52,410 nt of DNA from an uncultured Clostridia bacterium (GTDB lineage Bacteria; Bacillota; Clostridia; Christensenellales; Aristaeellaceae), in the NCBI GenBank assembly GCA_934663595.1, contig CAKUKM010000016.1, positions 1-52,410 of the forward strand, read 5' to 3'. Shown piece after piece: positions 34,151 to 42,659 of the stretch. Below the pieces are notes generated by a model, which saw only the letters and a program-made list of their open reading frames with translations, was not told the origin of the DNA and did no database searches. Within the stretch, counting starts at the first letter, position 1. Every line of letters starts with the position of its first letter. Position numbers and translations under genes: made by a program.

Positions 34151-35880
34151 TTTGCCAATTCCTCCATGTAGCTTTGATTGATTACGTTGAATGCGCCATG
34201 CGTCGTAATCCGCAGCTCCGGAATCACCGTGAGCGCCATGAACGACAGCGTCATGAACGGGTCGACGCCCTTCGTAACGCCCAGCGCGTGCGCCGCCGCC
34301 TTCGCGTTTTCCAAGAGCTCGAACGTCTCCTGAAGCGGAAGCGCGCTGATCAGCCCGGCAATCGGCAGCGGAACCTCCGCGCGCACTTCGCCGTTTTCGA
34401 CCACCGCAATGCCGCCGTGCATGTCGCGAATGCGATTCACCGCAAAGGCCATGTCCGCTTCGCTCGCGCCAACGACAATGATGTTGTGCGAATCATGCGA
34501 AACGCTGGTCGCAATCGCGCCGCGCTTCAAACCATAGCCGGCCAGATACGCAAGGCCCACATGCCCCGTGGCGTGATGCCGCTCCACGAGCGCGATTTTC
34601 AATAGGTCATGAGATGCGTCCATTGCCTCCGCAAAGCCCAGATCGCGGGAGAGGATTTCGCCCGGAATCATGCCGATGACCGGAAGCGGCCGGGCCGCGG
34701 CGAAGGTTTCGGGCGAGACGGGCGCAATGTGAACCGTGTCGCGCGCCGCCTGCGCGAGCGGCAGCGGAATCTCGGGATCCGGAAACGGCGCGAGCGTCCC
34801 ATCGTATACGAGGGAGCCGCGCTTGAATACCTTCTGAATCTGAAAGGAGCGGAAATCGTCGATCACCGCGAAATCGGCCAGATAGCCCGGCGCAATCGCG
34901 CCCTTGTTGTTCATAAGGAAATAGCGCGCCGCGGAATGCGTGCCCACCTTCGCGGCGGCAATCGGGTCCGCGCCCATCGCAATGGCCGAGCGAATGATAT
35001 CGTCGATGTGCCCGGCGGACACGAGCGCGTCCGGATGCTTGTCGTCGGAGCAGAACATGCAGCGATCCATGTGCTGGCGATCGATCAGCGGGTGCAGCGC
35101 GCGCAGATTGTGCGCCGCCGTGCCCTCGCGAATCATGATGAACTGCCCGAGCCGCAGCTTTTCGAGCGCGCCGGAAAGATCGGAGCATTCATGATCGGAA
35201 TAAACGCCCGCGGCGATATACGCGTTCAGCGCCCGGCCGGTCAGCCCCGGCGCATGGCCGTCGATCTTCTTGTGATGGCTCTGCGCGAGCACGATTTTCT
35301 CAATCGGCGTGTCCATAGCGCCGGTTACGCCGGGAAAATCCATCATTTCGGCCAGCCCCAGCACCTTCGGATGCTCGAAATACGGGTCCAGCGCCTGCCA
35401 GGAAAGCGTGCAGCCGGATTCGTCCTCCGGCGTGGCGGGCACGCACGAGGGCAGCATGAAATGCACGTCCAGCGGGAGCGAATCGCACGCGGCGAACATG
35501 TAGTCCAGCCCTTTGGTGCCCATGACGTTTGCGATCTCGTGCGGATCGGCGATTACGGTGGTGGTTCCGTGCGGGAGCACGGCGCGCGCGAATTCCGCGG
35601 GGGAGACGAGCGCGCTCTCTAAGTGAATGTGCGAATCGATAAATCCCGGAAGAACGATCGAATCGGCCATGTCATATTCGGTTTTGCCGGAATATTCGCC
35701 GATTCCGGCGATCAGACCCTCGGCCACGGCGATATCGCCGCGAACGAGCTCGTTGCTGAATACGTTTAAATAGGTCGCGTTTTTGAGCACGACGTCCGCC
35801 CTTTCCAGACCGGCGGCCACGCGCACGATGCGCTTTTTCTTTTCGAGCTTGCGCTCAATTCTCTTTGGATCGGTCGGCAA
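34147..35880 (-). CDS. ade: Adenine deaminase
   Basis: 577 aa, the length of B. subtilis AdeC. Converts adenine to hypoxanthine in purine salvage. Amidohydrolase motifs: GFIDSHIHLES (metal His pair), HGTTTVIADPHEI, a His in KIDGHAPGLTG, GVYSDHEC, then FCSDDKHPDAL with the catalytic Asp; a C-terminal domain holds TSVSHDSHNIIVVG. The start is TTG at 35880: GGAGGTGATC, a near-perfect anti-16S match, lies 8 nt upstream. The in-frame ATG at 35907 is ruled out because it is part of the -10 box. It overlaps the NTF2-like gene by ATGA. Confidence 0.95.
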   Translation of the reverse strand: MPTDPKRIERKLEKKKRIVRVAAGLERADVVLKNATYLNVFSNELVRGDIAVAEGLIAGIGEYSGKTEYDMADSIVLPGFIDSHIHLESALVSPAEFARAVLPHGTTTVIADPHEIANVMGTKGLDYMFAACDSLPLDVHFMLPSCVPATPEDESGCTLSWQALDPYFEHPKVLGLAEMMDFPGVTGAMDTPIEKIVLAQSHHKKIDGHAPGLTGRALNAYIAAGVYSDHECSDLSGALEKLRLGQFIMIREGTAAHNLRALHPLIDRQHMDRCMFCSDDKHPDALVSAGHIDDIIRSAIAMGADPIAAAKVGTHSAARYFLMNNKGAIAPGYLADFAVIDDFRSFQIQKVFKRGSLVYDGTLAPFPDPEIPLPLAQAARDTVHIAPVSPETFAAARPLPVIGMIPGEILSRDLGFAEAMDASHDLLKIALVERHHATGHVGLAYLAGYGLKRGAIATSVSHDSHNIIVVGASEADMAFAVNRIRDMHGGIAVVENGEVRAEVPLPIAGLISALPLQETFELLENAKAAAHALGVTKGVDPFMTLSFMALTVIPELRITTHGAFNVINQSYMEELAK

Positions 35881-35905
35881 GAAGATCACCTCCGCGCTTT
35901 TTTCC

Positions 35906-35934
35906 ATTATATCGGGTTTGAACGCGCGTTTCAA
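35906..35934 (-). promoter_or_regulatory. Sigma-A promoter of ade
   Basis: Minus strand: TTGAAA (complement of 35929-35934), 17-bp spacer, TATAAT (complement of 35906-35911). Transcription starts near 35899, just before the GGAGGTGATC ribosome site, so the leader is short. Confidence 0.85.
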
Positions 35935-35986
35935 GATCGTTTATGCGGAATTGGGGCGCGAAAATGTATGATTGGGAGACTTTTTA

Positions 35987-36016
35987 TTGAAAGCGTCGCC
36001 GCACGCATGCTATAAT
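35987..36016 (+). promoter_or_regulatory. Sigma-A promoter of the flotillin-prohibitin pair
   Basis: TTGAAA (35987-35992), 18-bp spacer, TATAAT (36011-36016), 34 nt before the flotillin ATG. It is divergent from the ade promoter. Confidence 0.8.
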
Positions 36017-36049
36017 CAGATCAACCAAAGAACGAAAGGGGTTTGCAAT

Positions 36050-37453
36050 ATGGATTACGGAAGAATTATACTGATTGCGGCGATCGCGGTCGCCGCGCTG
36101 GCGCTGCTGTTCACGGGCTATCTGAAGGCCCCGCCGGACACGGCCTACATCGTTTCCGGCCCGCGAAAGAAGCGGATTCTGATCGGCCGGGCGGGCTGGA
36201 GAATCCCGTTCCTCGAGCGCGTGGACAAGCTGTCGCTGCAGGTGATGCAGGTGGACGTCAAGACCAGCGAGGCCGTGCCGACGAACGAATTCATCAACGT
36301 CGTGGTCGACGGCGTGGCGAATATCAAGATTTCGTCCGACCCCGAGCTGCTTGCGCGCGCGGCGGAGACGCTGCTGGGCATGCCGCGGGAGCAGCTGATT
36401 GCGATGGTCACGCAGGTGCTCGAGGGCAACATGCGCGAAATCGTCGGCTCCGTGGGCCTGAAGGAAATGGTGCAGGACCGTCAGGGCGTGGCGAAGAAGA
36501 TTACCGAAAACGTGGTTCCCGATATGCAGAAGCTGGGCATTGAGGTCGTGAACTTCAATATTCAGAACTTCAAGGACAGCGCCGGCACGATCGAGAACAT
36601 GGGTATCGACAATGTCGAGCAGATCCGCAAGAACGCACAGATCGCCAAGGCGAACGCGCAGCGCGACATCGCGATTGCGACCGCGCAGGCGCAGCAGCAG
36701 TCCAACGCCGTGCGCGTCGAATCCGAAAAGCACATCTCCGAACAGGATATGGAGCTGGCGGTTCAGCAGAGCGAAATGCGCATTCGCGCCGACGCGAAGC
36801 GCGCCGAGGCGGACGCGGCCTATTCCATTCAGCAGGAGAATCAGCGAAAGACGATCGAGGTTACCCGCACGGACGCGGACATCGCGCGCCGCGAAAAGGA
36901 AGCGGAGCTGGCCGAGAAGGAAGTGGCGCTCATGGAGCGCAAGCTGGACGCGGAGGTGCGCAAGCAGGCGGACGCGCAGCGCTATAAGGCCGAGCAGGAA
37001 GCGGCGGCCGAACTGATTCGCCGCCAGCGCGAGGCAGAGGCCCAGCGCTACGAGGCCGAACAGCAGGCGGAGGCCCGCAAGGCCGAGGCTGAGGCGCATC
37101 GCTTCGCCATGGAGCAGGAGGCCGAGGGTATTCGCGCGCGCGGCGCTGCGGAGGCGCAGGCAATTCGCGAAAAGGCCGAGGCACAGAAGCTGATGGGCGA
37201 GGCGTCGGTGCTGGAAATGGTGCTCCGGACGCTGCCCGAGGTGGTCAAAAACGCCGCCGAGCCGCTTTCGCAGACGGATAAGATCGTCATGTACGGCGAC
37301 GGCAACGCCACGCGCATGGTGCGCGACGTAATGGGAAGCGCCAATCAGATCATGGAGGCGCTGAAGGAGGGCTCCGGGATCGACGTTTCGGCGCTGATTT
37401 CCCGCATTGCCGCGCCGAAGAACACCGAAGAAACGATAGAAGGGGAAGAATAA
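36050..37453 (+). CDS. Flotillin-like SPFH protein
   Basis: 467 aa. One N-terminal membrane segment (residues ~5-24), then an SPFH domain (PDTAYIVSGPRKKRILIGRAG... to about residue 190), then a long coiled coil rich in Ala/Glu/Arg (about 195-400) and a short C-terminal region. Flotillins form membrane cages linked to lipid domains and membrane protein organisation. ATG with AAAGGGG upstream. The next gene encodes a second SPFH protein and starts directly after the stop codon, so the two probably act as one complex. Confidence 0.93.
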   Translation: MDYGRIILIAAIAVAALALLFTGYLKAPPDTAYIVSGPRKKRILIGRAGWRIPFLERVDKLSLQVMQVDVKTSEAVPTNEFINVVVDGVANIKISSDPELLARAAETLLGMPREQLIAMVTQVLEGNMREIVGSVGLKEMVQDRQGVAKKITENVVPDMQKLGIEVVNFNIQNFKDSAGTIENMGIDNVEQIRKNAQIAKANAQRDIAIATAQAQQQSNAVRVESEKHISEQDMELAVQQSEMRIRADAKRAEADAAYSIQQENQRKTIEVTRTDADIARREKEAELAEKEVALMERKLDAEVRKQADAQRYKAEQEAAAELIRRQREAEAQRYEAEQQAEARKAEAEAHRFAMEQEAEGIRARGAAEAQAIREKAEAQKLMGEASVLEMVLRTLPEVVKNAAEPLSQTDKIVMYGDGNATRMVRDVMGSANQIMEALKEGSGIDVSALISRIAAPKNTEETIEGEE

Positions 37454-38362
37454 ATGGAAGAGAACAACGAGGCGCGCCCGATTGCGAAAAAGCGCGGCGG
37501 AATCGGCAAATGGATTTTATCGGCGCTGATTGCGATTCTGGTTGTGATTTGCCTCGCAACCTGCATGAAGACGGTGCCGACCGGATACACGGGCATTCTC
37601 ACCACGTTCGGCCGCGTGGAGGAGGCGAATCTGGAGGCGGGCTTTCATTTGAAAGCCCCGTGGCAGAAGATCGTGCTGATGGACAATCGCGTTCAGAAGG
37701 TCACGGTGGAAACGCAGGCGTTCAGCTCGGACATTCAGCAGGTCGACGTGCGGCTGACGATCACCTATCGCATCGACAACGACGCGGCCTCGAAGCTGTA
37801 TCGCCAAGTGGGGGTTCAGTATTACGACAAGGTGATTTCCCCGCGCCTGATGGAGAATACGAAGAGCGTGTTTGCGAAGTATTCGGCCGAGGGCCTGGTG
37901 GAGCAGCGCGCGACGCTGGCCGAGGAGGTGCGCACGCTGATGGCCGCCGATCTTTTGGAATACGGCGTGCAGGTCGAGAGCATCGCAATTGAGAATATTG
38001 ATTTCTCCGATCGATTCACCGATGCGATCGAGGCCAAGCAGGTGGCCACGCAGGAGCTCCAGCGCGCAACGACCCAGCAGGAGCAGACCAACATGGAGGC
38101 GAAGGCGGCCGCGGAGCGGGAACGCATCGCCGCGCAGGCGAAGGCCGATGTGGAAAAGATCAACGCCGACGCGGAGGCCTATTCCATCAAGACCCGCGCC
38201 GAGGCCGAGGCCGCCGCGAACGACAAGATCGCCAAATCGCTGACCGAGGCGCTGATTCGCTATACTGAGGCGCAGCGCTGGAACGGCGAGCTGCCGAGCA
38301 CGTTCCTGGGCTCGTCTGACGCGCTGCCGGTGATCAACGTGGATGGAAACGGCGGAAATTAA
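37454..38362 (+). CDS. Prohibitin-family SPFH protein
   Basis: 302 aa. A basic start (KKRGGIGK) and one membrane segment (residues ~17-37) are followed by the prohibitin/HflC-like SPFH domain: VPTGYTGILTTFGRVEEANLEAGFHLKAPWQKI, then coiled coil from ~190 to 260. Such proteins scaffold and restrain membrane AAA proteases in other bacteria; no ftsH is nearby. It begins immediately after the flotillin stop, with AGGGGAAG in the end of that gene as ribosome site. Confidence 0.9.
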   Translation: MEENNEARPIAKKRGGIGKWILSALIAILVVICLATCMKTVPTGYTGILTTFGRVEEANLEAGFHLKAPWQKIVLMDNRVQKVTVETQAFSSDIQQVDVRLTITYRIDNDAASKLYRQVGVQYYDKVISPRLMENTKSVFAKYSAEGLVEQRATLAEEVRTLMAADLLEYGVQVESIAIENIDFSDRFTDAIEAKQVATQELQRATTQQEQTNMEAKAAAERERIAAQAKADVEKINADAEAYSIKTRAEAEAAANDKIAKSLTEALIRYTEAQRWNGELPSTFLGSSDALPVINVDGNGGN

Positions 38363-38390
38363 GGTAAAAATGTTAAATCGCACTGGAATG

Positions 38391-38420
38391 GAAACATTTT
38401 CCTGCGCTCGCGGGTCTAAG
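38391..38420 (+). promoter_or_regulatory. Predicted ECF-sigma-type promoter, upstream paralogue
   Basis: GAAAC (38391-38395), 18 bp, GTCTAAG (38414-38420). The same elements at the same spacing recur in front of the second paralogue (39791-39820). The pattern resembles the -35 TGAAAC / -10 CGTC(TA) of cell-envelope ECF factors such as sigma-W/M/V. Confidence 0.5.
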
Positions 38421-38469
38421 TGAATGAAGCCGATAAGGTGAATCGACTTGTTAAAGGAGGATGAGACCC

Positions 38470-39693
38470 ATGAAAAGGCTGTTGAGCGTGGTACTGGTTC
38501 TGGCGCTGGCGCTGACCGGATTTGCAATTGCGGAGGCCGTGTCGAGCGACCGGACGCAGCTGTCGACCGAGGCGCAGATCGCCGCGATGGCGCCGATTCT
38601 GGACGCGGTGGCAAAGAACGCCGCGGAATACGATGTGGAAAATCCCGAAATGGTTTGGAAGATCGCGGGCAAGGTGGCCGAAAACGTAAAGGGCGCGAAC
38701 CCGACGGCGACCGAGGAAGAGATGTTCGCCTATGCCGAGGCGTGCTTTGCGGGCCTGGACGCGATGCCTGAGGTTGCGGGCGACACCGTATCCAACACCG
38801 CAGATATGAAGGGCTATGTCGTAAAGTCGAGCGAGGATGCGCTGACCACGATTGTGGTGCACTATTCGATCGACGCGGAGGGCAAGCTGTACGCCGTCGT
38901 GAACGTCTATGATGCAAAGAACGAGATCGTCGATACCGCAGTGGTGCGGCTCGCTGCCAACGAGGCGGCGGACGCGGCGTATCCGATGAGCGTGGAAGCG
39001 GTCAATCCCAACGTGGACGGCGTTGAATTCACGGAAGAAGTGAATTGCCACATTCCGTTTATCAAGCCGGTTGCGGTAGAGCCGACCGCCACGCCCGAGC
39101 CGAAGGAGCTCAAGCGGGGCGTTACGGGCGAAAAGGTCAAGGAAATGCAGAAGCGCCTGCGCAAGCTGGGCTATCTGGCCATGTATGCCGACGGCGATTT
39201 CGGCCCCCGCACCGAGGAAGCGGTCGAGCTGTTCCAGAAGACCGCGGGCCTTGAGGTGGACGGCATTGCCGGCTACAGGACGCTGAAGGCGCTGAATGAC
39301 AAGGACGCACCGAAGTGCACCGATTACATTTCTCTGGAAAAGGGCGACAGCGGCAGGCGCGTGGCTGAATTGCAGAATGCGCTGATCAAGCGCGGCCTGC
39401 TGCCCGAGAGCAAGGCGACCGAGAAGTACGACGGCGACACCGTGGACGCGGTGAAGGAGTTCCTTTCTCAGAACGGCCTGAACGGCGACGGCAAGAAGAT
39501 CGCCGCGGACGTGGTCAAGAGCATCGTGGAAATCCCTGCGCCGACCGAAGCGCCGACCGAGGAGCCCACTCCGGAGCCGACGGAAGCGCCGACCCCCACC
39601 CCGGAACCGACTGCGGCCCCGGCGACGGAAGCTCCGACGCAGACCGAGAGCCCGTCCGGCGGCTCTGAAGCGGGCGAGGGCGGGCAGCCGTAA
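38470..39693 (+). CDS. Secreted peptidoglycan-binding-domain protein with Pro/Thr-rich tail
   Basis: 407 aa. Signal peptide residues 1-21 (MKRLLSVVLVLALALTGFAIA). The N-terminal unknown domain (residues ~25-200) contains PILDAVAKNAAEYDVENPE and is shared with the next gene. Two peptidoglycan-binding type 1 repeats follow: GVTGEKVKEMQKRLRKLGYL...GDFGPRTEEAVELFQK and LEKGDSGRRVAELQNALIK...YDGDTVDAVKEFLSQ. The tail after residue 355 is PTEAPTEEPTPEPTEAP-type, disordered. It is expected to stick to the cell wall outside the membrane. ATG at 38470 with AAAGGAGG 9 nt upstream; the ATG at 38461 is too close. Confidence 0.9.
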   Translation: MKRLLSVVLVLALALTGFAIAEAVSSDRTQLSTEAQIAAMAPILDAVAKNAAEYDVENPEMVWKIAGKVAENVKGANPTATEEEMFAYAEACFAGLDAMPEVAGDTVSNTADMKGYVVKSSEDALTTIVVHYSIDAEGKLYAVVNVYDAKNEIVDTAVVRLAANEAADAAYPMSVEAVNPNVDGVEFTEEVNCHIPFIKPVAVEPTATPEPKELKRGVTGEKVKEMQKRLRKLGYLAMYADGDFGPRTEEAVELFQKTAGLEVDGIAGYRTLKALNDKDAPKCTDYISLEKGDSGRRVAELQNALIKRGLLPESKATEKYDGDTVDAVKEFLSQNGLNGDGKKIAADVVKSIVEIPAPTEAPTEEPTPEPTEAPTPTPEPTAAPATEAPTQTESPSGGSEAGEGGQP

Positions 39694-39704
39694 ATCCGTT
39701 TCCC

Positions 39705-39738
39705 AAGGGACGATTGCGAAAGGCGATCGTCCCTTTTG
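39705..39738 (+). terminator. Terminator between the two peptidoglycan-binding paralogues
   Basis: AAGGGACGATTGC / GCGATCGTCCCTT stem (one G-U pair) followed by TT. It lies 12 nt after the first paralogue, so the second gene needs its own promoter. Confidence 0.8.
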
Positions 39739-39790
39739 CTGCGCTGGAAGCGGGAAAACGAAGCGACATGAGATTTTAACAGTCCGCGCG

Positions 39791-39820
39791 TGAACTTTTT
39801 TGCGCGAGGGGCTGTCTAAG
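39791..39820 (+). promoter_or_regulatory. Predicted ECF-sigma-type promoter, downstream paralogue
   Basis: TGAAC (39791-39795), 18 bp, GTCTAAG (39814-39820), the same elements and spacing as at 38391-38420. The paralogue ATG is at 39865. Confidence 0.5.
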
Positions 39821-39864
39821 ATATTGTAAATCAGAGCGAGACTGATTTGAAGGAGGGAAAGACA

Positions 39865-41907
39865 ATGAAGAGGTTCTTGAGCGTACTGCTGATACTGGCA
39901 ATGGCGCTGACGACGGTGGCGTTCGCCGAAACAGCGACGATTACGCCGGTTGTCGAGGAAAAGGAACTGACGAACGAGGAAAAGCTGACGAAGATGCTGC
40001 CGGTGCTGGACGCGATGCTCCGCACGCTGGGCATTGAGGGCGAGGTTCCCTATACGGCGGAGGATCCCGCGCTGGTATGGAATCTGCTGGTTGAAATCGC
40101 GAAGAACGAGCGCAAGACCAATCCGCTGATCCTGAGCGACGACACGCTGATGATCGTTCCGAAGAGCGTGCTGCTCGAGTACGCGTCGGCGAGCTTCTTC
40201 GGCATGACCGAGCTGCCCGAGATCCCCGCGGATCCGGCGACGGTCGATCTGACGAATACGATCGCCTACGACGCAGTGACCGAGACCTACCGCATCGTGC
40301 TGACGGCGGAGGATCCGGCGCTGGAGACGGTCAAGAATGAAACCGTGATCGAGCATTACGGCGTGGAGGCCGAGGGCGACCTGCTGGCCACCGTCGTGCT
40401 CTACAATGTGGACGAAGCGACGCAGACCGAAACCCGCGTGGGCGCGCTGCGCGTGAAAATGACCGTCAATCCCGTTCCGGGCACGATTCAGGAAACCGCG
40501 CTGCCGCTGAGCGTGGAGGAGGTCGTGCGCGAGGGCGCGGAATTCTTCCCCGATCCGATCGTTGCGGAATACGATTGCAGGCTGGTTTACCCGACGGAGG
40601 AGCCGGTCGTAGAGCCGACTGCCGAGCCGACCGTCGCCCCGACCGCGACCCCCGCGGCGGAAAGCGCCTACAGCGCGATGCAGCAGGGCGCGCGCGGCGA
40701 GAACGTCAAAAAGCTTCAGAACCGTCTGAACAAGCTGGGCTATGATTGCGGCAGCGCGGACGGCATTTATGGCACGAATACCGCCAATGCGGTGCGCTAT
40801 TTCCAGAGCGCCGTCGGCATGACCGAGACCGGCAAGGCCTCCGTGCGCATGCAGGAGAAGCTGTACGCATCCGACGCGCCGGAGTTCGTGGAATACGTGC
40901 TGCTGAAGAAGGGCGATACCGGCATCCGCGTCGAGGAGCTGCAGAAGAAGCTGCGCAAGCTGGGCTATCTGGCCGAGCCGGTCGACGGCGAATTCGGCGC
41001 CCGCACGCAGGAGGCTGTAAAGCTGTTCCAGAAAGCGGCGGATCTGGATGTGGACGGCATTGCCGGAAAGCGGACGCTGAGAGCGCTCGATTCCAGAAAA
41101 GCGCCCGAATGCGAAGTTGCCATTACCCTGAAGAAGGGCGATACCGGCGTGCGCGTGACCGAGCTGCAGGACAAGCTGATTGAGCTGGGCCTGCTGGATG
41201 CGAAAAAGGCCAGCGGCGTGTACGATAAGAAGACCGTTGCGGCCGTCAAGGCATACATCGATGCAAACGGCCTGACCGGAAACGGCAAGACCGCGGAGGC
41301 GAAGCTGGTAGAGGCGATTCTGAACACCACGAAGCCGGTTCCGACCGTGGAGCCGACCGTCGCGCCGACTGCAGAACCCACGGTTGCGCCGACCGTCGCT
41401 CCGACCGAGGCTCCCACGGAAGCGCCGACCGAGCAGCCGACCGAGGCTCCCACGGAAGCGCCGACCGAGCAGCCGACCGAGGCTCCCACGGAAGCGCCGA
41501 CCGAACAGCCGACCGAGGCTCCCACGGAAGCGCCGACCGAACAGCCGACCGAGGCTCCCACGGAAGCGCCGACCGAGCAGCCGACTGAGGCTCCTACGGC
41601 GGCCCCGACCGAGACTCCCGCGCCGGTACAGGCGATTACCGACATGCAGCTTAAACAGGTGGTAGACGTGATCAACGCTACTGTGAACGCGGAAAACGAG
41701 ACGAAGTTCACGACTGCGCAGGCCATGGCGTGGCTGCAGACGCAGCTGCTGATGAAGAACCCGACCGGCGTGTACGATCAGGCGACGGTGGACGCGGTGA
41801 AGCTGGTGCAGCAGAATCAGCTGAATTACACCGGCGATGCGATCACCGGCATCGTGGATGACGCGACGGCCGCGTACCTGATGACGGTTGTGGTTCCGGA
41901 AAAGTAA
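39865..41907 (+). CDS. Secreted peptidoglycan-binding-domain protein with EAPTEAPTEQPT repeats
   Basis: 680 aa. Signal peptide residues 1-21 (MKRFLSVLLILAMALTTVAFA). The N-terminal domain matches that of the preceding gene (MLPVLDAMLRTLG...EDPALVWNLLVEIAKN). Three peptidoglycan-binding repeats follow: GARGENVKKLQNRLNKLGY, KKGDTGIRVEELQKKLRKLG and KKGDTGVRVTELQDKLIELG. A Pro/Thr/Glu region (about residues 492-590) includes five 12-residue repeats EAPTEAPTEQPT, then a C-terminal ~90-residue domain that resembles a further peptidoglycan-binding unit (AMAWLQTQLLMKNPTGVYDQ). Probably cell-wall attached, with a flexible spacer. ATG with GAAGGAGGG upstream. Confidence 0.9.
   Translation: MKRFLSVLLILAMALTTVAFAETATITPVVEEKELTNEEKLTKMLPVLDAMLRTLGIEGEVPYTAEDPALVWNLLVEIAKNERKTNPLILSDDTLMIVPKSVLLEYASASFFGMTELPEIPADPATVDLTNTIAYDAVTETYRIVLTAEDPALETVKNETVIEHYGVEAEGDLLATVVLYNVDEATQTETRVGALRVKMTVNPVPGTIQETALPLSVEEVVREGAEFFPDPIVAEYDCRLVYPTEEPVVEPTAEPTVAPTATPAAESAYSAMQQGARGENVKKLQNRLNKLGYDCGSADGIYGTNTANAVRYFQSAVGMTETGKASVRMQEKLYASDAPEFVEYVLLKKGDTGIRVEELQKKLRKLGYLAEPVDGEFGARTQEAVKLFQKAADLDVDGIAGKRTLRALDSRKAPECEVAITLKKGDTGVRVTELQDKLIELGLLDAKKASGVYDKKTVAAVKAYIDANGLTGNGKTAEAKLVEAILNTTKPVPTVEPTVAPTAEPTVAPTVAPTEAPTEAPTEQPTEAPTEAPTEQPTEAPTEAPTEQPTEAPTEAPTEQPTEAPTEAPTEQPTEAPTAAPTETPAPVQAITDMQLKQVVDVINATVNAENETKFTTAQAMAWLQTQLLMKNPTGVYDQATVDAVKLVQQNQLNYTGDAITGIVDDATAAYLMTVVVPEK
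41407..41586 (+). repeat. 36-bp coding tandem repeat inside the second paralogue
   Basis: Five units of 36 bp (GAGGCTCCCACGGAAGCGCC...), each coding EAPTEAPTEQPT, almost identical in DNA. Such repeats change copy number by slippage and so alter spacer length. Confidence 0.92.
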
Positions 41908-41918
41908 ATCCCAAAATC

Positions 41919-41956
41919 GAGAGGGCGACTGCATGTGCAGCCGCCCTCTTGTCGTT
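41919..41956 (+). terminator. Terminator of the second peptidoglycan-binding gene
   Basis: GAGGGCG / CGCCCTC outer stem (41921-41927 with 41942-41948), inner CTGCA-TG-TGCAG, followed by TTGTCGTTTCTC. The T run is imperfect. Confidence 0.75.
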
Positions 41957-41975
41957 TCTCGAAAAAGCGTGGTGT

Positions 41976-42659
41976 GTTTAGGATTGCAGGACGGCGCGTT
42001 CACGCCTGCAGCGCGCCGCGTTCACGCCTGCAGCGCGGCACGTTCAAGCTCGCAGCGCATCACATTCACGCTCACCGCGCGCCGTATTCACGCCCGCAGC
42101 GCGTCGTATTTACGCCCGCCGCTCGCCGCGTTCACGCCCGCAGCGCGTCGTATTCACGCCCGCAGCGCGTCGTATTCACGCCCGCAGCGCGTCATATTCA
42201 CGCCCGCAGCGCGCCGCATTTACGCTTGCCGCGCGCCGCGTTCACGCCCGCAGCGCGGCGTATTTACGTCTGCAGAGTATCGCGTTTACGCCCGCAGCGC
42301 GCTGCGTTTAGGCCCACCGCGCGCTGCATTCACGCCCGCTGCGCGGCGTATTTACGTCTGCAGAGTATCGCGTTTACGCCCGCAGCGCGCTGCGTTTAGG
42401 CCCACCGCGCGCTGCATTCACGCCCGCTGCGCGGCGCATTCACGCCTGCAGCGCATTCACACCTGCGGCGCAGTGCATTCATGCTTGCAGCACGCCCACA
42501 TTCACGCTTGCCGCGCGGTGCGTTTAGGATTGCAGCACGGCGCATTCACGCTTGCAGCACGCCCGCAGTGCGCTGCGTTTACGCCCGCAGCGCAGCGCGT
42601 TCAAGCTTGCCGCGCGGCGCGTTTATGTCCACTGCGCATTCACACCCGCAGCGCATCGC
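41976..42659. repeat. 22-bp tandem repeat array, about 31 units
   Basis: Contiguous units with no unique spacers; a typical unit is RTTYACGCCCGCAGCGCGNCGY. Units diverge by a few bases; a few near 42440-42620 are shortened or lengthened. 22 is not a multiple of 3, so three units make a 22-residue repeat in every frame and several frames stay open by chance on both strands. Two blocks of four units (42262-42349 and 42350-42437) are almost identical. The final unit overlaps the 3' end of the minus-strand DUF6179 gene. It fills the whole intergenic region between the two convergent genes apart from the terminator. Confidence 0.9.

Noticed and set aside
35905..35907. ATG as start of ade
   Set aside because: It overlaps the -10 box, so it would not be in the message; the TTG at 35880 has a near-perfect ribosome site.
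38416..42003. Minus-strand open frame of 1195 codons
   Set aside because: It is the complement of two real secreted-protein genes; its repeated Gly/Arg/Leu blocks are the antisense of the EAPTEAPTEQPT repeats.
41976..42659. CRISPR array
   Set aside because: Units are contiguous with no unique spacers and there are no cas genes.
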